Part shown: positions 34,001-41,347 of the stretch, in pieces
How the letters are laid out: every line of letters starts with the position of its first letter
Numbering within the stretch: position 1 is the first letter of the stretch
Assembly: GCA_963575645.1 (NCBI GenBank)
Contig: OY754473.1
Span: forward strand, 2,356,001-2,420,000
From: Xanthostigma xanthostigma
Taxonomy: Eukaryota > Arthropoda > Insecta > Raphidioptera > Raphidiidae
Length of the DNA: 64,000 bases
Reading direction: 5' to 3'
Translations under genes and position numbers: made by a program
Notes under the pieces: generated by a model
Told to the model about the DNA's origin: nothing
The model's database searches: none
The model's input: the letters and a program-made list of their open reading frames with translations, nothing else

Positions 34001-37000
34001 AAATAAATCAATATGCCCACGTTTCTACAAAAAGAAGTGAAATCCCACCAAAAACATTCTGTAAAAAACTAGCCAAGTCTCGATGGAGCTGCTTGTTTAT
34101 CTCTAAAAAGTAATGAAATCTAGACAAAGTCGTGCCAAGTCTAAGGTTCCTTACTGCGATTTCTTTATTATTATAGTAAATGTTGTGTGACTTGGCCGGT
34201 TCTTCTACCGGTTCTGGCGACAGATTGGTGTAATGGTGTCATGGAGCACCTGGTTTTGTACCCTTGTGTACCCTTGAACGGCCAAGTCACACAACATTTA
34301 CTATAATACTAAAGAAATCGCAGTAAGGAACCTTAGACTTGGCACGACTTTGTCTAGATTTCATTACTTTTTAGAGATAAACAAGCAGCTCCATCGAGAC
34401 TTGGCTAGTTTTTTACAGAATGTTTTTGGTGGGATATATTGTACGTCATAATTGATAAATAAATAATTCTCACGTACCTTTTATGTTATGCTATTTATAT
34501 AATGGCTTACAATCTGAATTTTATTGTATATAAAATTAACAGCGGTTTCCCTTATTACATTTTTTCATGGCCAACTAAAGTTTTTGACTTATCACCATAG
34601 AAACATGTCGCGATTTCCATAAAAAGCGAGTTAAATAATTCTCTATTACCCACTAGCGGCGCTAGTAGACTTCGTGCACACAGCCTATAGTAATATTATA
34701 AAGCGGTGAATTATGTAAGTTTAGATGTAATCTCCGAAACTACTAATCCGATTTCAAGAATGTTTTCACCGATATTTAAAATGGACTTTCAGAATGGACA
34801 TAGGCTATATATTATCGCGTTAAAATAAAAGCGCTTTTCGTGGAGACCAGTTTTGTAAAGTAAATCGACGAAAAAACGGTGGTAATCTACAAATTTGTGA
34901 GAAGCTGGACTGGGACACCAGTTTATAAACACAATAGTATCAATTTTTTGTAACACATAGGGTTGGCCCACAGGATCGACGTGATAACGTCTTATAAATT
35001 GATGAATCACCAATATTATAAATTGATAAAACACCGGCTGCATGTACGAAAAAGTGTAACGCGTAACGCATAACGCGTAACGTTCCGCCTGACCCTGTGC
35101 GTGCTTTTTGCTAATTTCTCGCTCAATTTAAATCAGATCGGTTTGAAACCAGTCTTAAACGAAAGAGGAGAACATTTTACATAGATTTCGTATAACAGAA
35201 TTTGCCTAAACAGTTTTTTTATACAAATTTATATAGAAAAATATTTTATACAAATTTATATAGAAAAATAGCTGTATAAATGCAATGTTGTCTAATGCAT
35301 GGCGCGACGCGGTCGGTTGTCTTTGTTTGCCGTACATGGAAATTAGAAGCAAACGTATGTCTTGTCTTAACATGAAAACGGCTGCATTTCTAATGTTTAA
35401 TTCAATTTTTTGACATTAGTATATTGTGAAATGCAACGCCTTCTAAGTTAAGTATTGGAATAACTAATTATTATTAGAACATAATACTTTGTAAGTTGCA
35501 AACGTCCCTTTTGACATTTCTTATCATTCCGACACCAAGGATAAGCGGATTGAAACCAAATTTTGGGAGGTTTACGTTATGTATTACGGAATACGTTATC
35601 ACGTAAAACTATCGTCCGTAAACCGACTTTACAGACAACCAATTTTTTTTGTTTTAAATTTGTTTTACAGAAAGAGGGTACGATCCTTCTTCTCGCCGAC
35701 ATATTCTGCACCTGCTACGGTTGGGAAATGATAAAGCCGATTCGCGATCCGGAACCGTGTCCCGCGAGCGGCTCACGCATCGATCCCAAATTCGTCAACA
35801 ATCCCGAACTGAGCGACGTGACTTTCCGCGTCGAGGGACGCATATTCTACGGACACAAGATCGTGCTCGTGACGGCGTCGCCTCGTCTCAGGGCGATGCT
35901 CAGCTCAAAATTGTGCGAGGGCAACCCGCCCGTTGTCCAAATAAACGATATCAGATACCATATTTTCCAGGTCGGAGCATTTTGTTTTATACTGTTTTTT
36001 TACTGTAGACATATTTAGATAGACGATGCTTTTATTTGTATATACAGTGTAAACTCTTTATAACGAAACTCAAGGGACCGAGCATTTTTTATCGTTATAG
36101 AGAGTTACCGTTATATGGAGTGAAGAAAGAAAAACAACCAAATTAACAATAATCTTCAATGTACTGTATAATCTCTTTATAACGAATTTTAAGGGACCGA
36201 ACATTTTTTTCGTTATAAAGAATTTTCGTTATATGGAGGGAAGAAAGAAAAATAACCAATTTTTCAATGTGGTGGAATAATCTTCATTAAATAATAGGAA
36301 TTTTTCGATAAGTTTGGCGTCATCAAGTGCTTGTTGAATAGATGGTGATGGTTCAGAATGGTCCTCTCTATGTCTGTAAACATTTGCTGACGCCTAAATA
36401 TGAACATATTTCTTCATAATAGAGAATGGCTGTTGCGTTATAAAGAGGGTATTAATGTATAGGTTTTAAGGTAAACCAACCAAATCGTAAAAATTTCGAC
36501 GTTATAGGGAGTTTTTCGTTATAACGAAGGACGTTATAAAGAGTTTACACTGTATGTTACGGTCTATACCCAAATTTGGTCAAAGACCGAAATAAATGCG
36601 CAAAACTAGTTTTGTTCAACGAATATTGCCCAAACCCGAAATCTTACATTCAAACGGGTATTGAGTGTTATAAAATGAACAAAACTAGTTTTGCACATTT
36701 TCAGTTGGACAAAACTAATTCTGTCTATTTCTGAACGGACAATACTAGTTCTCCTTGTTTCATTCAATCAACGCCCAAACCCGAACAAAAGTAGGGTTAT
36801 GTTCTTGTTTATGTACCTATCTATTGAATTGTTCTCCTGAGTGTTATAAGTAATATAATTCAGTGTAATAATTAGGTTCGTTCCAAGCAGCTGTGAACGG
36901 TAATAAAACCGTACACAGTCTTGTCACTGCGCAAGACTAATTTGCGCACTAGCTCAAAAATCGATACTGCGCAAGACAGTCTTGCGCAGTAACAAGACTG

Positions 37001-40000
37001 TGTACGGTTTTATTACCGTTCGCGGCTGCTTGGAACGAGCTTAGTAAGTAAAAATGCAAGATGAATTCGAGTCTCAACTAGTTTGGCTATTGGAGGCTTC
37101 TGAAACATAATTTTATGACGAAACATAAGTACCTTACTACACTAAGTGAGGTTAAAAAAAGCAAATTTGTTGAAAGCTGAATTAAAACCTCTGTCTGCTA
37201 AACAATACAGAAGAATAAATCGCTTTGATATAATAAGTACAATTGATGTGGAAAAGTTAATTAAAAAACGAAAAGAAGATTCCAATGCCATACTAGTACT
37301 GTCCGTTCAGAAATGGACAGAACTAGTTTAGTCCAATTAAAAATGCACAAAACTAGTTTTGCTCATTTTATAACACTCAATACCCGTTTAAATGTAAAAT
37401 TTCGGGTTTGGGCAATATTCGTTGGTCAAAACTGGTTTTGCGCGTTTATTTCGGTCATTGACCGAATTCGGGTATGGACCGTTACATATATACCAATTTA
37501 ACTCCACGCACGCACTGACAGTAATTTCATTTTCTTAATTATACTATGTCAAATGTCAATGAAAAATATCTATGGCTAAAAATATGTGTAAATACTTAAG
37601 TCGCTTTCGCTCGGAACATTTTTCCAATTCATTTTTGACCGCAACCTCGTCCGTGTCATTTTTGCGCTCGAACATGTCTGCGCTACTCTTGCCCGCTACT
37701 TGAAAATACGCCACTTTATCTCTCAGTCTGTCGTTTAAGGAGGTTGAGCCGTTTTACGAAGATAATGAAAAAAATCTGAAATAAACTTTTTTTAATAGAT
37801 TTTTCTATGACAAAATTTTCTGTAAAAAATCCAAAATCATTAAGAGATTTATAAAGTTAAAAATTAAAAAAAAACTTTTACATGTAGTCTTATAGAAAAT
37901 ATGTCAACAGTTCCGAAAACTAACTACGTAAAGCATCGATGTCTTACGCATATTTTAATATTTTTTCCAATTTAATTAGGAGATTTTTAATCAATAAAAA
38001 AAATTATTAAACCTTAGCACTTTTCGATTAAGGACTTTTATTCTTGACAATTTTAACTGAATTTTCAACTTTTTAATGATTTAATTTTAATTTTTATTAC
38101 TTCTAATTTCTTTTTTTTTAATTATTTACTGCAAAAAATATGTAAAATACAGATATTTACATAAATTTATTTTTTCTAACCTAACTTTGTACAAAAAATT
38201 CAAAAGTTAGTCCATTAAGTGAAATATTGAAATAATTAATTAATAATAAAAAAAAAAATGATTTATTTATGCCGTTATGACAATAATTTATTTGTATCAT
38301 CGACTTGTAACCTTTTGTAATAATTTATTCTGGAAAAGTTCCGATTTAGAATTCGACTTACTTTTGATTGGGACTGTAACGCATCAACCTCATTAAGGTT
38401 ATGCCGATGTGCATTTGTTAAAATAGACAATGAAACGTCGATTTATTTTGGACTTCTATGAATGCTGTTGTTTTTTGACGCGTTATTTTCGTAGCCCCGT
38501 TAACTGCGGCTCAGTTGTTTTAATACCGTTCTGTCTTCCGATTGCAGATCGTGATGCAGTTCCTCTATCAGGGCGGTTGCCAGGCTCTGGAGCCGGCACC
38601 CGAGGATGTTCTGGAACTGATGGCCGCCGCCAATTTCTTCCAGCTCGACGGGTTACTGAGGTACTGCGAGGCACGCTGTGCAGCTATGCTGGACCTCGAC
38701 AATGTAGTTTCTATGTATATTCATGCTAAGGTTAGTTTAAAATAATGTATTTGTTGTGACAACATTTATACAGTAGAATAACATTAATTTTACATGTATT
38801 CAACTATTAATTCTCTGTTAGCTTCGTGACTCACGGTATTATTAGTTACTATAAAATTTGACACTTGTGCCGCGTGACGTCACTCGCATTGAGAACGACA
38901 TAGCGCGGAGAATTTCAAAATGAATGGTGAAATATTTAATAAGTGGGGAATGGTACTTACTAGTTTAGGTCAAAACTCACTTTTCTAAACTTTTACAATA
39001 TCTTTCCGTTTTGAGGTCCCCCGAATCCAGAAAACAAATTTTTGAAAAACTCTGTGCGTCTGTTTGTCTGTGAACACGATACAGGTCAAACGGATGAGCG
39101 GATTGAAACCAAATTTTGGGAGGATGTTGGGTATGCCAATACGAAGAGCCCTATTGTTTTTGGGGAAAATCGGCGCATGCGCAGAAGAGATATATGCTAT
39201 AACGGTGTTTTTTATATAATGGCATATATTTTTCATAACGATTTATTATTCTATTTATTTTTTTTAAAAAGTTTCATTAAACATTTTTTTTTCTAAACTT
39301 TATAGTTTCGGAACTATTTGGAAAATAAAAAAAAATCAGCCGCTCTTTTGTTTTGATTGATCTGTCAGAAATAAACTAGTTCGGCTTGCTTTGAATAATT
39401 TTTACATGATGTGGAACATATTATGTAGGTAACCATGGCAACGAATAGCAAATATCATATTGACAACTAGCCATTACCCGCGTCACATCACGCGATATCA
39501 GAAATTTTATTTTCTTTATTATAATCAAATGTCAACATTTTTGAAGTTGGAATGGTCCCGTCGCCCAATTGGCTGGAATTTTTTCTCTCCGTTTAACGAC
39601 AACTCTCAATAATGCTACAAAGTACACAGTCCCTTGGGTGTCGCTATATAGTTTACACTGTATTAAAATATTATTTCGCCATTAATTTTGTAAATTTTAG
39701 GACTATGATTTTAAAAGTAAAGAAAAAATGGGAAACTTCATAAAAAGAAAACTTATTTTCATTGAGTTTTTGATACTTAAAAGTAACTCGCAAATCCGGA
39801 AATGTTGCTGTCATAACTCGTTTTTGACAGTTCGGATAAATTCTCCTCGCGGATTTGAAGAGCGTGTATTGCAACATAACCTCACTTTGTTTCAGGTTTA
39901 TAATGCTCAACAATTATTGGAGTACTGCCAGGGCTTTCTACTTCAGAATATGGTTGCTCTCTTAACGTACGACGATTCCGTCAAACGGCTGCTGTTCTCC

Positions 40001-40105
40001 AAGAAAATTCCTAACCACGACGTACTGTCCGGCCTGCTGACGACGCTCCAGGAACGCATCAAGTCGTGCTCCGGTTCCAAGTCGGCCATCGCTCACGCTA
40101 GGTAG
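14987..40105 (+). CDS. BTBD11: Ankyrin repeat and BTB domain protein, ABTB2/BTBD11 family, complete
   Basis: Nine coding exons (14987-16014, 18860-19346, 23315-23712, 27152-27556, 29922-30690, 31170-31943, 35671-35970, 38548-38730, 39896-40105) join in phase at every junction to 1517 aa. Order: a long polar N-terminal part starting with a Cys cluster (CKKDCTCILCKEL); a region in exons 4-5 (about residues 639-800) matching the histone-fold-like part of the family; ankyrin repeats at about 1015-1165 (TALTYAAACGN, TPLQVASGNG, AAAHGR); a BTB domain at about 1330-1440 (SDVTFRVEGRIFYGHKIVL); and a BACK-like tail. The cellular role of the family is poorly known; vertebrate members are scaffolds. The introns are full of transposons, yet no exon is broken. 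The protein is longer than human BTBD11 (about 1100 aa), mainly at the N-terminus. Family certain; ABTB2 versus BTBD11 cannot be settled here. Confidence 0.88.
16456..16964. mobile_element. Tc1/Tc3-like element with transposase remnant
   Basis: Ends CAGGGTGTCCCACGACATGA and TCATGTTGTGGGACAGCCTG, TA on both sides. Inverted arms are about 110 bp. The minus strand near 16640-16744 still encodes the C-terminal tail RRARLCIQQLGGHFEQLIQ followed by a stop, the typical end of Tc3/IS630-type insect transposases. All upstream transposase sequence is gone. Confidence 0.8.
17565..18080. repeat. Lepidopteran CCGACTTCAAA repeat and 250-bp hairpin
   Basis: 17568-17820 begins AACCGACTTCAAAAAAAGG, a repeat familiar from moth and butterfly genomes. 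17831-18080 is an imperfect hairpin: the left arm with TTGAACCGACTTCAAAATA and the right arm with its complement, loop around 17920-17990. Class uncertain. Confidence 0.65.
18437..18668 (+). repeat. 41-bp tandem repeat before exon 2
   Basis: Units of the form TTTCGGCCACCTGATGGCGC plus CACTAGCCAGTGAAGTATTTG start at 18501, 18542, 18583 and 18624, exactly 41 bp apart, with a decayed unit before. Similar single units occur near 45885-45970 in an IDS intron. Confidence 0.85.
18860..19346 (+). CDS. BTBD11: BTB/ankyrin gene coding exon 2
   Basis: Acceptor TTTTTTGGTTTCAG, donor CAG|GTTCGT. Encodes a polar linker (PSGTPRSDLPLHNNSV to SVQELRLQ) with His/Gln-rich stretches. Codon use is CG-rich and unlike the flanking intron. 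No known domain. Confidence 0.8.
19383..20129. mobile_element. Possible hAT-like element in intron 2
   Basis: CTAGGGTTGCCATCCGTCCGG on the left and GCAAACCCTAG on the right are weak inverted ends of hAT type. No clean target duplication. The interior contains CCCGGGAATT-rich blocks that resemble unrelated insertions. Confidence 0.35.
20725..20815. repeat. Near-perfect hairpin, about 90 bp
   Basis: CTAAGTCATTCATGGCGTGT and GTCAGCGCGATGTTTTCGGC on the left pair with GCTGAAAACATCGCGCTGAC and GGTCATGACTTAG on the right. The loop is about 10 bases. Probably a small fold-back transposon. Confidence 0.65.
21116..21782. mobile_element. hAT element, 667 bp, perfect 8-bp duplication
   Basis: Ends CAGAGCCGGATTAAG and GTAAATCCGGCTCTG, flanked by CGAGCTAG at 21108-21115 and again at 21783-21790. 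Non-coding interior, AT-rich. A clear non-autonomous hAT. Confidence 0.88.
22150..22568. mobile_element. Short element related to 54799-55243
   Basis: Right end AACCTCGTGTGCAGCGGCCTT matches the ends of the 54.8 kb element (CCTCGTGTGCAGGCGGCCTTT), and the interior shares motifs such as AACAAGCA and CACGCC. The left end near 22150 is blurred. Confidence 0.45.
22665..23213 (+). mobile_element. THAP-start repeat, copy 1
   Basis: From GGCGGAGTTACAAATTTT to CGTGCACACAGCCTATAG. Contains an ATG at 22824 reading MSKTRRSGNGCCVLGCCADG and then a stop, THAP-like in its CC..C spacing. The second copy at 32661-34689 has the same order but is opened by later insertions. Confidence 0.6.
23315..23712 (+). 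CDS. BTBD11: BTB/ankyrin gene coding exon 3
   Basis: Acceptor CATTTCAG, donor AG|GTAAAA. Encodes QRVRECNSSSDENRSSGHAS through the motif DEFVWVDSHN, Ser/Arg-rich in the middle. Ends in phase 2 (Arg). A SINE begins about 6 bp after the donor. Confidence 0.85.
23719..23890 (-). mobile_element. tRNA-Ala-derived SINE next to exon 3
   Basis: The reverse strand starts near 23890 with a tRNA-like head: A box TGGCGTAGTGGTGAGAGC, loop CTCGCAT (anticodon CGC, Ala), B box GAGTTCGAATCC. A non-tRNA body follows (TCTCGGCGAGAAACGGTAATT) to about 23719. It lies 6 bp after the exon 3 donor, oriented opposite to the gene. Only one copy in the window, so the limits are approximate. Confidence 0.65.
24082..25341 (+). 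mobile_element. 1260-bp inverted-repeat transposon with HTH-psq fragment
   Basis: Perfect inverted ends CGTAAAATGGGGTGACTTTG and its complement, flanked by TAC on both sides inside a Helitron, so the 3-bp duplication can be verified against intact Helitron copies. At 24650-24790 it encodes MPRIYLGARVFKDYSEETLE and LEEVLEGKISVTQASKK, which matches the start of an HTH-psq DNA-binding domain; the frame then decays. Probably a deletion derivative of a larger element. Family not identified. Confidence 0.75.
24650..24895 (+). pseudogene. HTH-psq DNA-binding fragment of a transposase
   Basis: 81-aa frame. Residues 1-43 fit the Pipsqueak-type helix-turn-helix found in pogo-like transposases and relatives (YSEETLEKCLEEVLEG pattern). 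After KKILI the sequence is low-complexity and unrelated. Inside a transposon, so not a host gene. Confidence 0.6.
25785..27118 (-). mobile_element. Helitron copy, reverse, split by a fold-back element
   Basis: Carries the family tRNA-like module at about 26025-26097 (minus strand). Its 5' end (TATAGA, 27113-27118) is separated from the body by an insertion at 26342-27104. The 3' CTAG end is missing (truncated near 25785). Confidence 0.7.
26342..27104. mobile_element. 763-bp mariner-like fold-back element
   Basis: Ends CAGGATGTCCCATTAAGAAT and ATTCTTAATGGGACACCCTG with TA on both sides, inserted in the Helitron 5' end. Removing it with one TA restores the Helitron sequence exactly. Arms are long (about 330 bp) and the right arm has an extra block of about 130 bp (26870-27010). 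Non-coding. Confidence 0.85.
27152..27556 (+). CDS. BTBD11: BTB/ankyrin gene coding exon 4 (histone-fold-like region)
   Basis: Encodes LVELQHLPWTQQCVQRVLRS and onward, including CSKHEVAAAFRIVLCPPLAD and the end RLGKFIH. This is the conserved family region that adopts a histone-like fold. Acceptor TTCGCAG, donor GA|GTAAGC (phase 2). Confidence 0.9.
27736..28435 (+). repeat. Repeat A, copy 3 (full length, about 700 bp)
   Basis: ATTGGTTGTCTGTAAAGTCG to GACGTTATCACGTCAA. Nearly the same as the reverse copy at 34978-35643. Its ends differ from each other apart from the inverted ACGTGATAACGT motif. It interrupts another element here, which shows it is mobile. Confidence 0.7.
28863..29738. mobile_element. 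hAT element, 876 bp, perfect 8-bp duplication
   Basis: Ends TAGTGTTGGACGATTATG and CGATTATGCCGAACACTA, flanked by ATTATAAT (28855-28862 and 29739-29746). The uninterrupted target is visible at about 8390 in the sister copy. The interior is rich in ATCGATTAT-type motifs near both ends. Confidence 0.85.
29922..30690 (+). CDS. BTBD11: BTB/ankyrin gene coding exon 5
   Basis: Acceptor CATCTAG, donor CAG|GTACGA. Encodes YAAVYLCAGMENLLEEILMQ to LTALMLAALQ, where the first ankyrin repeat begins. It contains a Gly/Ser/Arg-rich insertion (SLGSGSGRDSGRGSG), probably a lineage-specific loop. Confidence 0.92.
30785..31022 (+). repeat. Tandem repeat in intron 5, about 33-bp units
   Basis: About seven units of TACATAATTTTAATTCAAAC plus ATTTTTATTATG, between exons 5 and 6. 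Simple expansion; no further structure. Confidence 0.85.
31170..31943 (+). CDS. BTBD11: BTB/ankyrin gene coding exon 6 (ankyrin repeats)
   Basis: Acceptor ACTTGCAG, donor AAG|GTAAAT. Encodes the rest of the ankyrin block (VSILLDSGANPDIE, HWTALTYAAACGNC, LTPLQVASGNGCLEM, AISVAAAHGRRATV), then a linker and the conserved DVALELRALGVPWTLHCW segment to FNIFRYSK. A repeat element starts within about 6 bp of the donor. Confidence 0.94.
31950..32536 (+). mobile_element. Helitron-like repeat beside exon 6, copy 1
   Basis: Shares sequence with 46993-47490 (reverse). The right end is a hairpin GTGCGAATAATTCGCAC (TTAGTGCG...), then AGGTCACACTAG before T, as in Helitron 3' ends. The left end starts at TTAATACGC only about 6 bp after the exon 6 donor, without a TC start. 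Contains repeated GCCATCTGACGGCTT blocks. Confidence 0.55.
33367..33490 (+). repeat. 51-bp tandem repeat, about 2.4 copies
   Basis: CGCACACGTTGCTAGATAGC units start at 33367, 33418 and 33469, exactly 51 bp apart. Confidence 0.85.
33718..33793 (+). repeat. 26-bp tandem repeat, three copies
   Basis: AACAATGAAATTTAACATTT plus TTAA, three units. Simple local expansion. Confidence 0.85.
34044..34433. mobile_element. 390-bp fold-back MITE, near-perfect 155-bp arms
   Basis: Left arm 34044-34198 and right arm 34279-34433 are almost exact complements (ends CCCACCAAAAACATTCTG and CAGAATGTTTTTGGTGGG), with an 80-bp spacer. Flanked by AT on both sides. The arms are so similar that insertion or arm correction was recent. 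Confidence 0.8.
34688..34870 (+). repeat. Helitron 5'-end fragment
   Basis: Similar to the minus strand of 8580-8757 (TAATATTATAAAG start; GCGCTTTTCGTGGAGACC). Truncated. Confidence 0.5.
34978..35643 (-). repeat. Repeat A, copy 4, ends 28 bp before exon 7
   Basis: Reverse copy of 27736-28435, from GACGTGATAACGTC to GACAACCAAT, about 666 bp. The remaining 28 bp before the exon include the polypyrimidine tract and the TTTACAG acceptor. Confidence 0.7.
35671..35970 (+). CDS. BTBD11: BTB/ankyrin gene coding exon 7 (first half of BTB)
   Basis: Acceptor TTTGTTTTACAG, donor CAG|GTCGGA. Encodes KEGTILLLADIFCTCYGWEM, then the BTB core PELSDVTFRVEGRIFYGHKI and ASPRLRAML. A repeat A copy ends 28 bp before the exon. 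Confidence 0.94.
36045..36552. mobile_element. Tigger/pogo-like 508-bp element, copy 1
   Basis: Ends CAGTGTAAACTCTTTATAAC and GTTATAAAGAGTTTACACTG with TA on both sides. Nearly identical to 44426-44933. The minus strand encodes EPSPSIQQALDDAKLIEKFL, resembling the C-terminal tail of Tigger transposases, so it is an internally deleted copy. In intron 7, 75 bp after exon 7. Confidence 0.88.
36555..37487. mobile_element. 930-bp inverted-repeat element with nested MITE
   Basis: Ends GTTACGGTCTATACCC and GGGTATGGACCGTTAC. The arms extend about 200 bp (GCAAAACTAGTTTTGTTC-like blocks). It starts immediately after the Tigger element. A smaller element sits inside at 36877-37040. Confidence 0.7.
36877..37040. 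mobile_element. 164-bp nested fold-back with TTAG duplication
   Basis: Arms GTTCGTTCCAAGCAGC and GCTGCTTGGAACGAGC, then ACCGTACACAGTCTTGT and its complement. TTAG occurs on both sides (36873-36876 and 37041-37044). The loop lies near 36945-36975. Confidence 0.75.
37735..38230 (+). repeat. Dispersed repeat (GGTTGAGCCGTTTTACGAAG), copy 1
   Basis: The first 180 bp recur at 63773-63950 near the right edge of the window. Very AT-rich. Class unknown. Confidence 0.6.
38548..38730 (+). CDS. BTBD11: BTB/ankyrin gene coding exon 8 (second half of BTB)
   Basis: Acceptor TTCCGATTGCAG, donor AAG|GTTAGT. Encodes IVMQFLYQGGCQALEPAPED to VVSMYIHAK, including the typical BTB ELMAAANFFQLDGLLRYCE helix pair. 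Confidence 0.94.
39075..39290 (+). repeat. Fragment of the GGCGCATGCG repeat
   Basis: GGATGAGCGGATTGAAACC and GAAAATCGGCGCATGCGCA match 62480-62700. A single unit without the tandem expansion seen there. Confidence 0.6.
39896..40105 (+). CDS. BTBD11: BTB/ankyrin gene last coding exon
   Basis: Acceptor TTTGTTTCAG. Encodes VYNAQQLLEYCQGFLLQNMV to SKSAIAHAR and TAG at 40103-40105. The stop lies in AGGTAGTA, which resembles a donor, but the family protein also ends near here. Confidence 0.9.
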   Translation, partial: VYNAQQLLEYCQGFLLQNMVALLTYDDSVKRLLFSKKIPNHDVLSGLLTTLQERIKSCSGSKSAIAHAR

Positions 40106-40837
40106 TATAACAGTTCCTCCGTGTTTTTCAATTGTTTTTCAATCCTGAACGCTTCGATTCATAACAATGTTACGCGCAGCTCGTTGAGCCGTTTTTTGTT
40201 TTTTTGTAATTTTGATCGAAATAGTGTTTTGGACATTTTTGACGTTTCGATTTTTATTTTTTGACTCTGGAGCTACTATTTCTGTGCCGATTGCTAATTT
40301 TTTGTCAGTTTTTATACAATGCTAGCTATATATTTTTTTTGATATTTTCGAAAAACGTTATAAACATTATTTCAATCGGAGCCGTGCGAATTTTTAAATC
40401 GATTAAAATTCCTGAAATAATTAAATCAATTCTGTATTGCAATTTTGATTTTTTTAACACGTCACAAGAGAGTGGAAAAGAATAATCAAATTATCGAATT
40501 TCAGTGAGTATCTGCTTTAAACAAATATTTGAAACATGTGTGCCAACAGAAGAAAACTGAAATACCGGCCCTTATGGTGTCATAGAGTTCTGTCCTGCGC
40601 ATGCGCGTGGAATGTGCGACTGAGCTTTTAATAGCAGATATTGTTTAATATTCTATTTATATCTCTATCGGCGACAAGTGCAGTCAGATTTGTGTGTTTT
40701 CAACACCACCTATTTTCAACAAATTTTACTCATGTATTTTTAAGTTTTTGGTCCCTACTTATCACACAAAGCGACCCTTCGTACACTGCTCAGCCAATCG
40801 AACAATACGTTAGACAACGTTTAAATTCAAATAAATA

Positions 40838-41347
40838 ATAGCATATTGTGCGACTAGTGAGAGAAGGAGAAGATTCCATGAGTGTGAAATTTGCCGCACG
40901 AGCGTAGCGAGTGCGGTAACACGCGAGTGGAATATTCTCCTTCGATCAATGGTCGCACATAATATTTTATTCAACTAGCACGAGTAATATGTAATCGGGG
41001 CCCTGATAAAAGAGGGAAAAATAATAAATCACTTCATTGATTGACGTACCCACCGCCCTCGATGCACACAAGATGGCCCTGACTTTCGCTGAATTGCGAT
41101 GCTGTTTTCATATATACAAATCGCTACCGCGTTCCTATTGGTCCAGAAACTATGCAGTAATAATTCATTACCGTACAGTTTCGGCTCGCTATCGCGTTCC
41201 TATTGGTCCAGAAACTATGCAGTAATACATTATCGTACAGTTTCGGCTCATTATTAGCACTCTACGCGTCAACATGAAGTAATTTATTATTTCTCCCGAA
41301 TTTAGCAGGGCCCCGAAATTACATATTACTCACGCGTGTTGAATAAA
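40838..41347 (-). repeat. Dispersed repeat X, copy 2
   Basis: Reverse orientation: hairpin part (GTGCGACTAGTGAGAGAAGG) at the left, CACGCGTGTTGAATAA at the right. It keeps the duplicated CCGAAACTGTACG block seen in copy 1, so these two copies are close relatives. Confidence 0.7.

Larger units (their letters stand above)
32661..34689 (+). mobile_element. THAP-start repeat, copy 2, opened by insertions
   Basis: 32661-32930 and 34434-34689 match copy 1 (22665-23213). The ATG at 32809 reads MGKTRRSGNACCVPGCCADG. The 1.5 kb in between is later material: a sequence starting with a GGGGGCACGGCAGTGCCCCC hairpin at 32936, a 51-bp tandem array, AT-rich sequence and a fold-back element. The CCVPGC spacing suggests the element derives from a THAP-type transposase. 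Confidence 0.6.
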
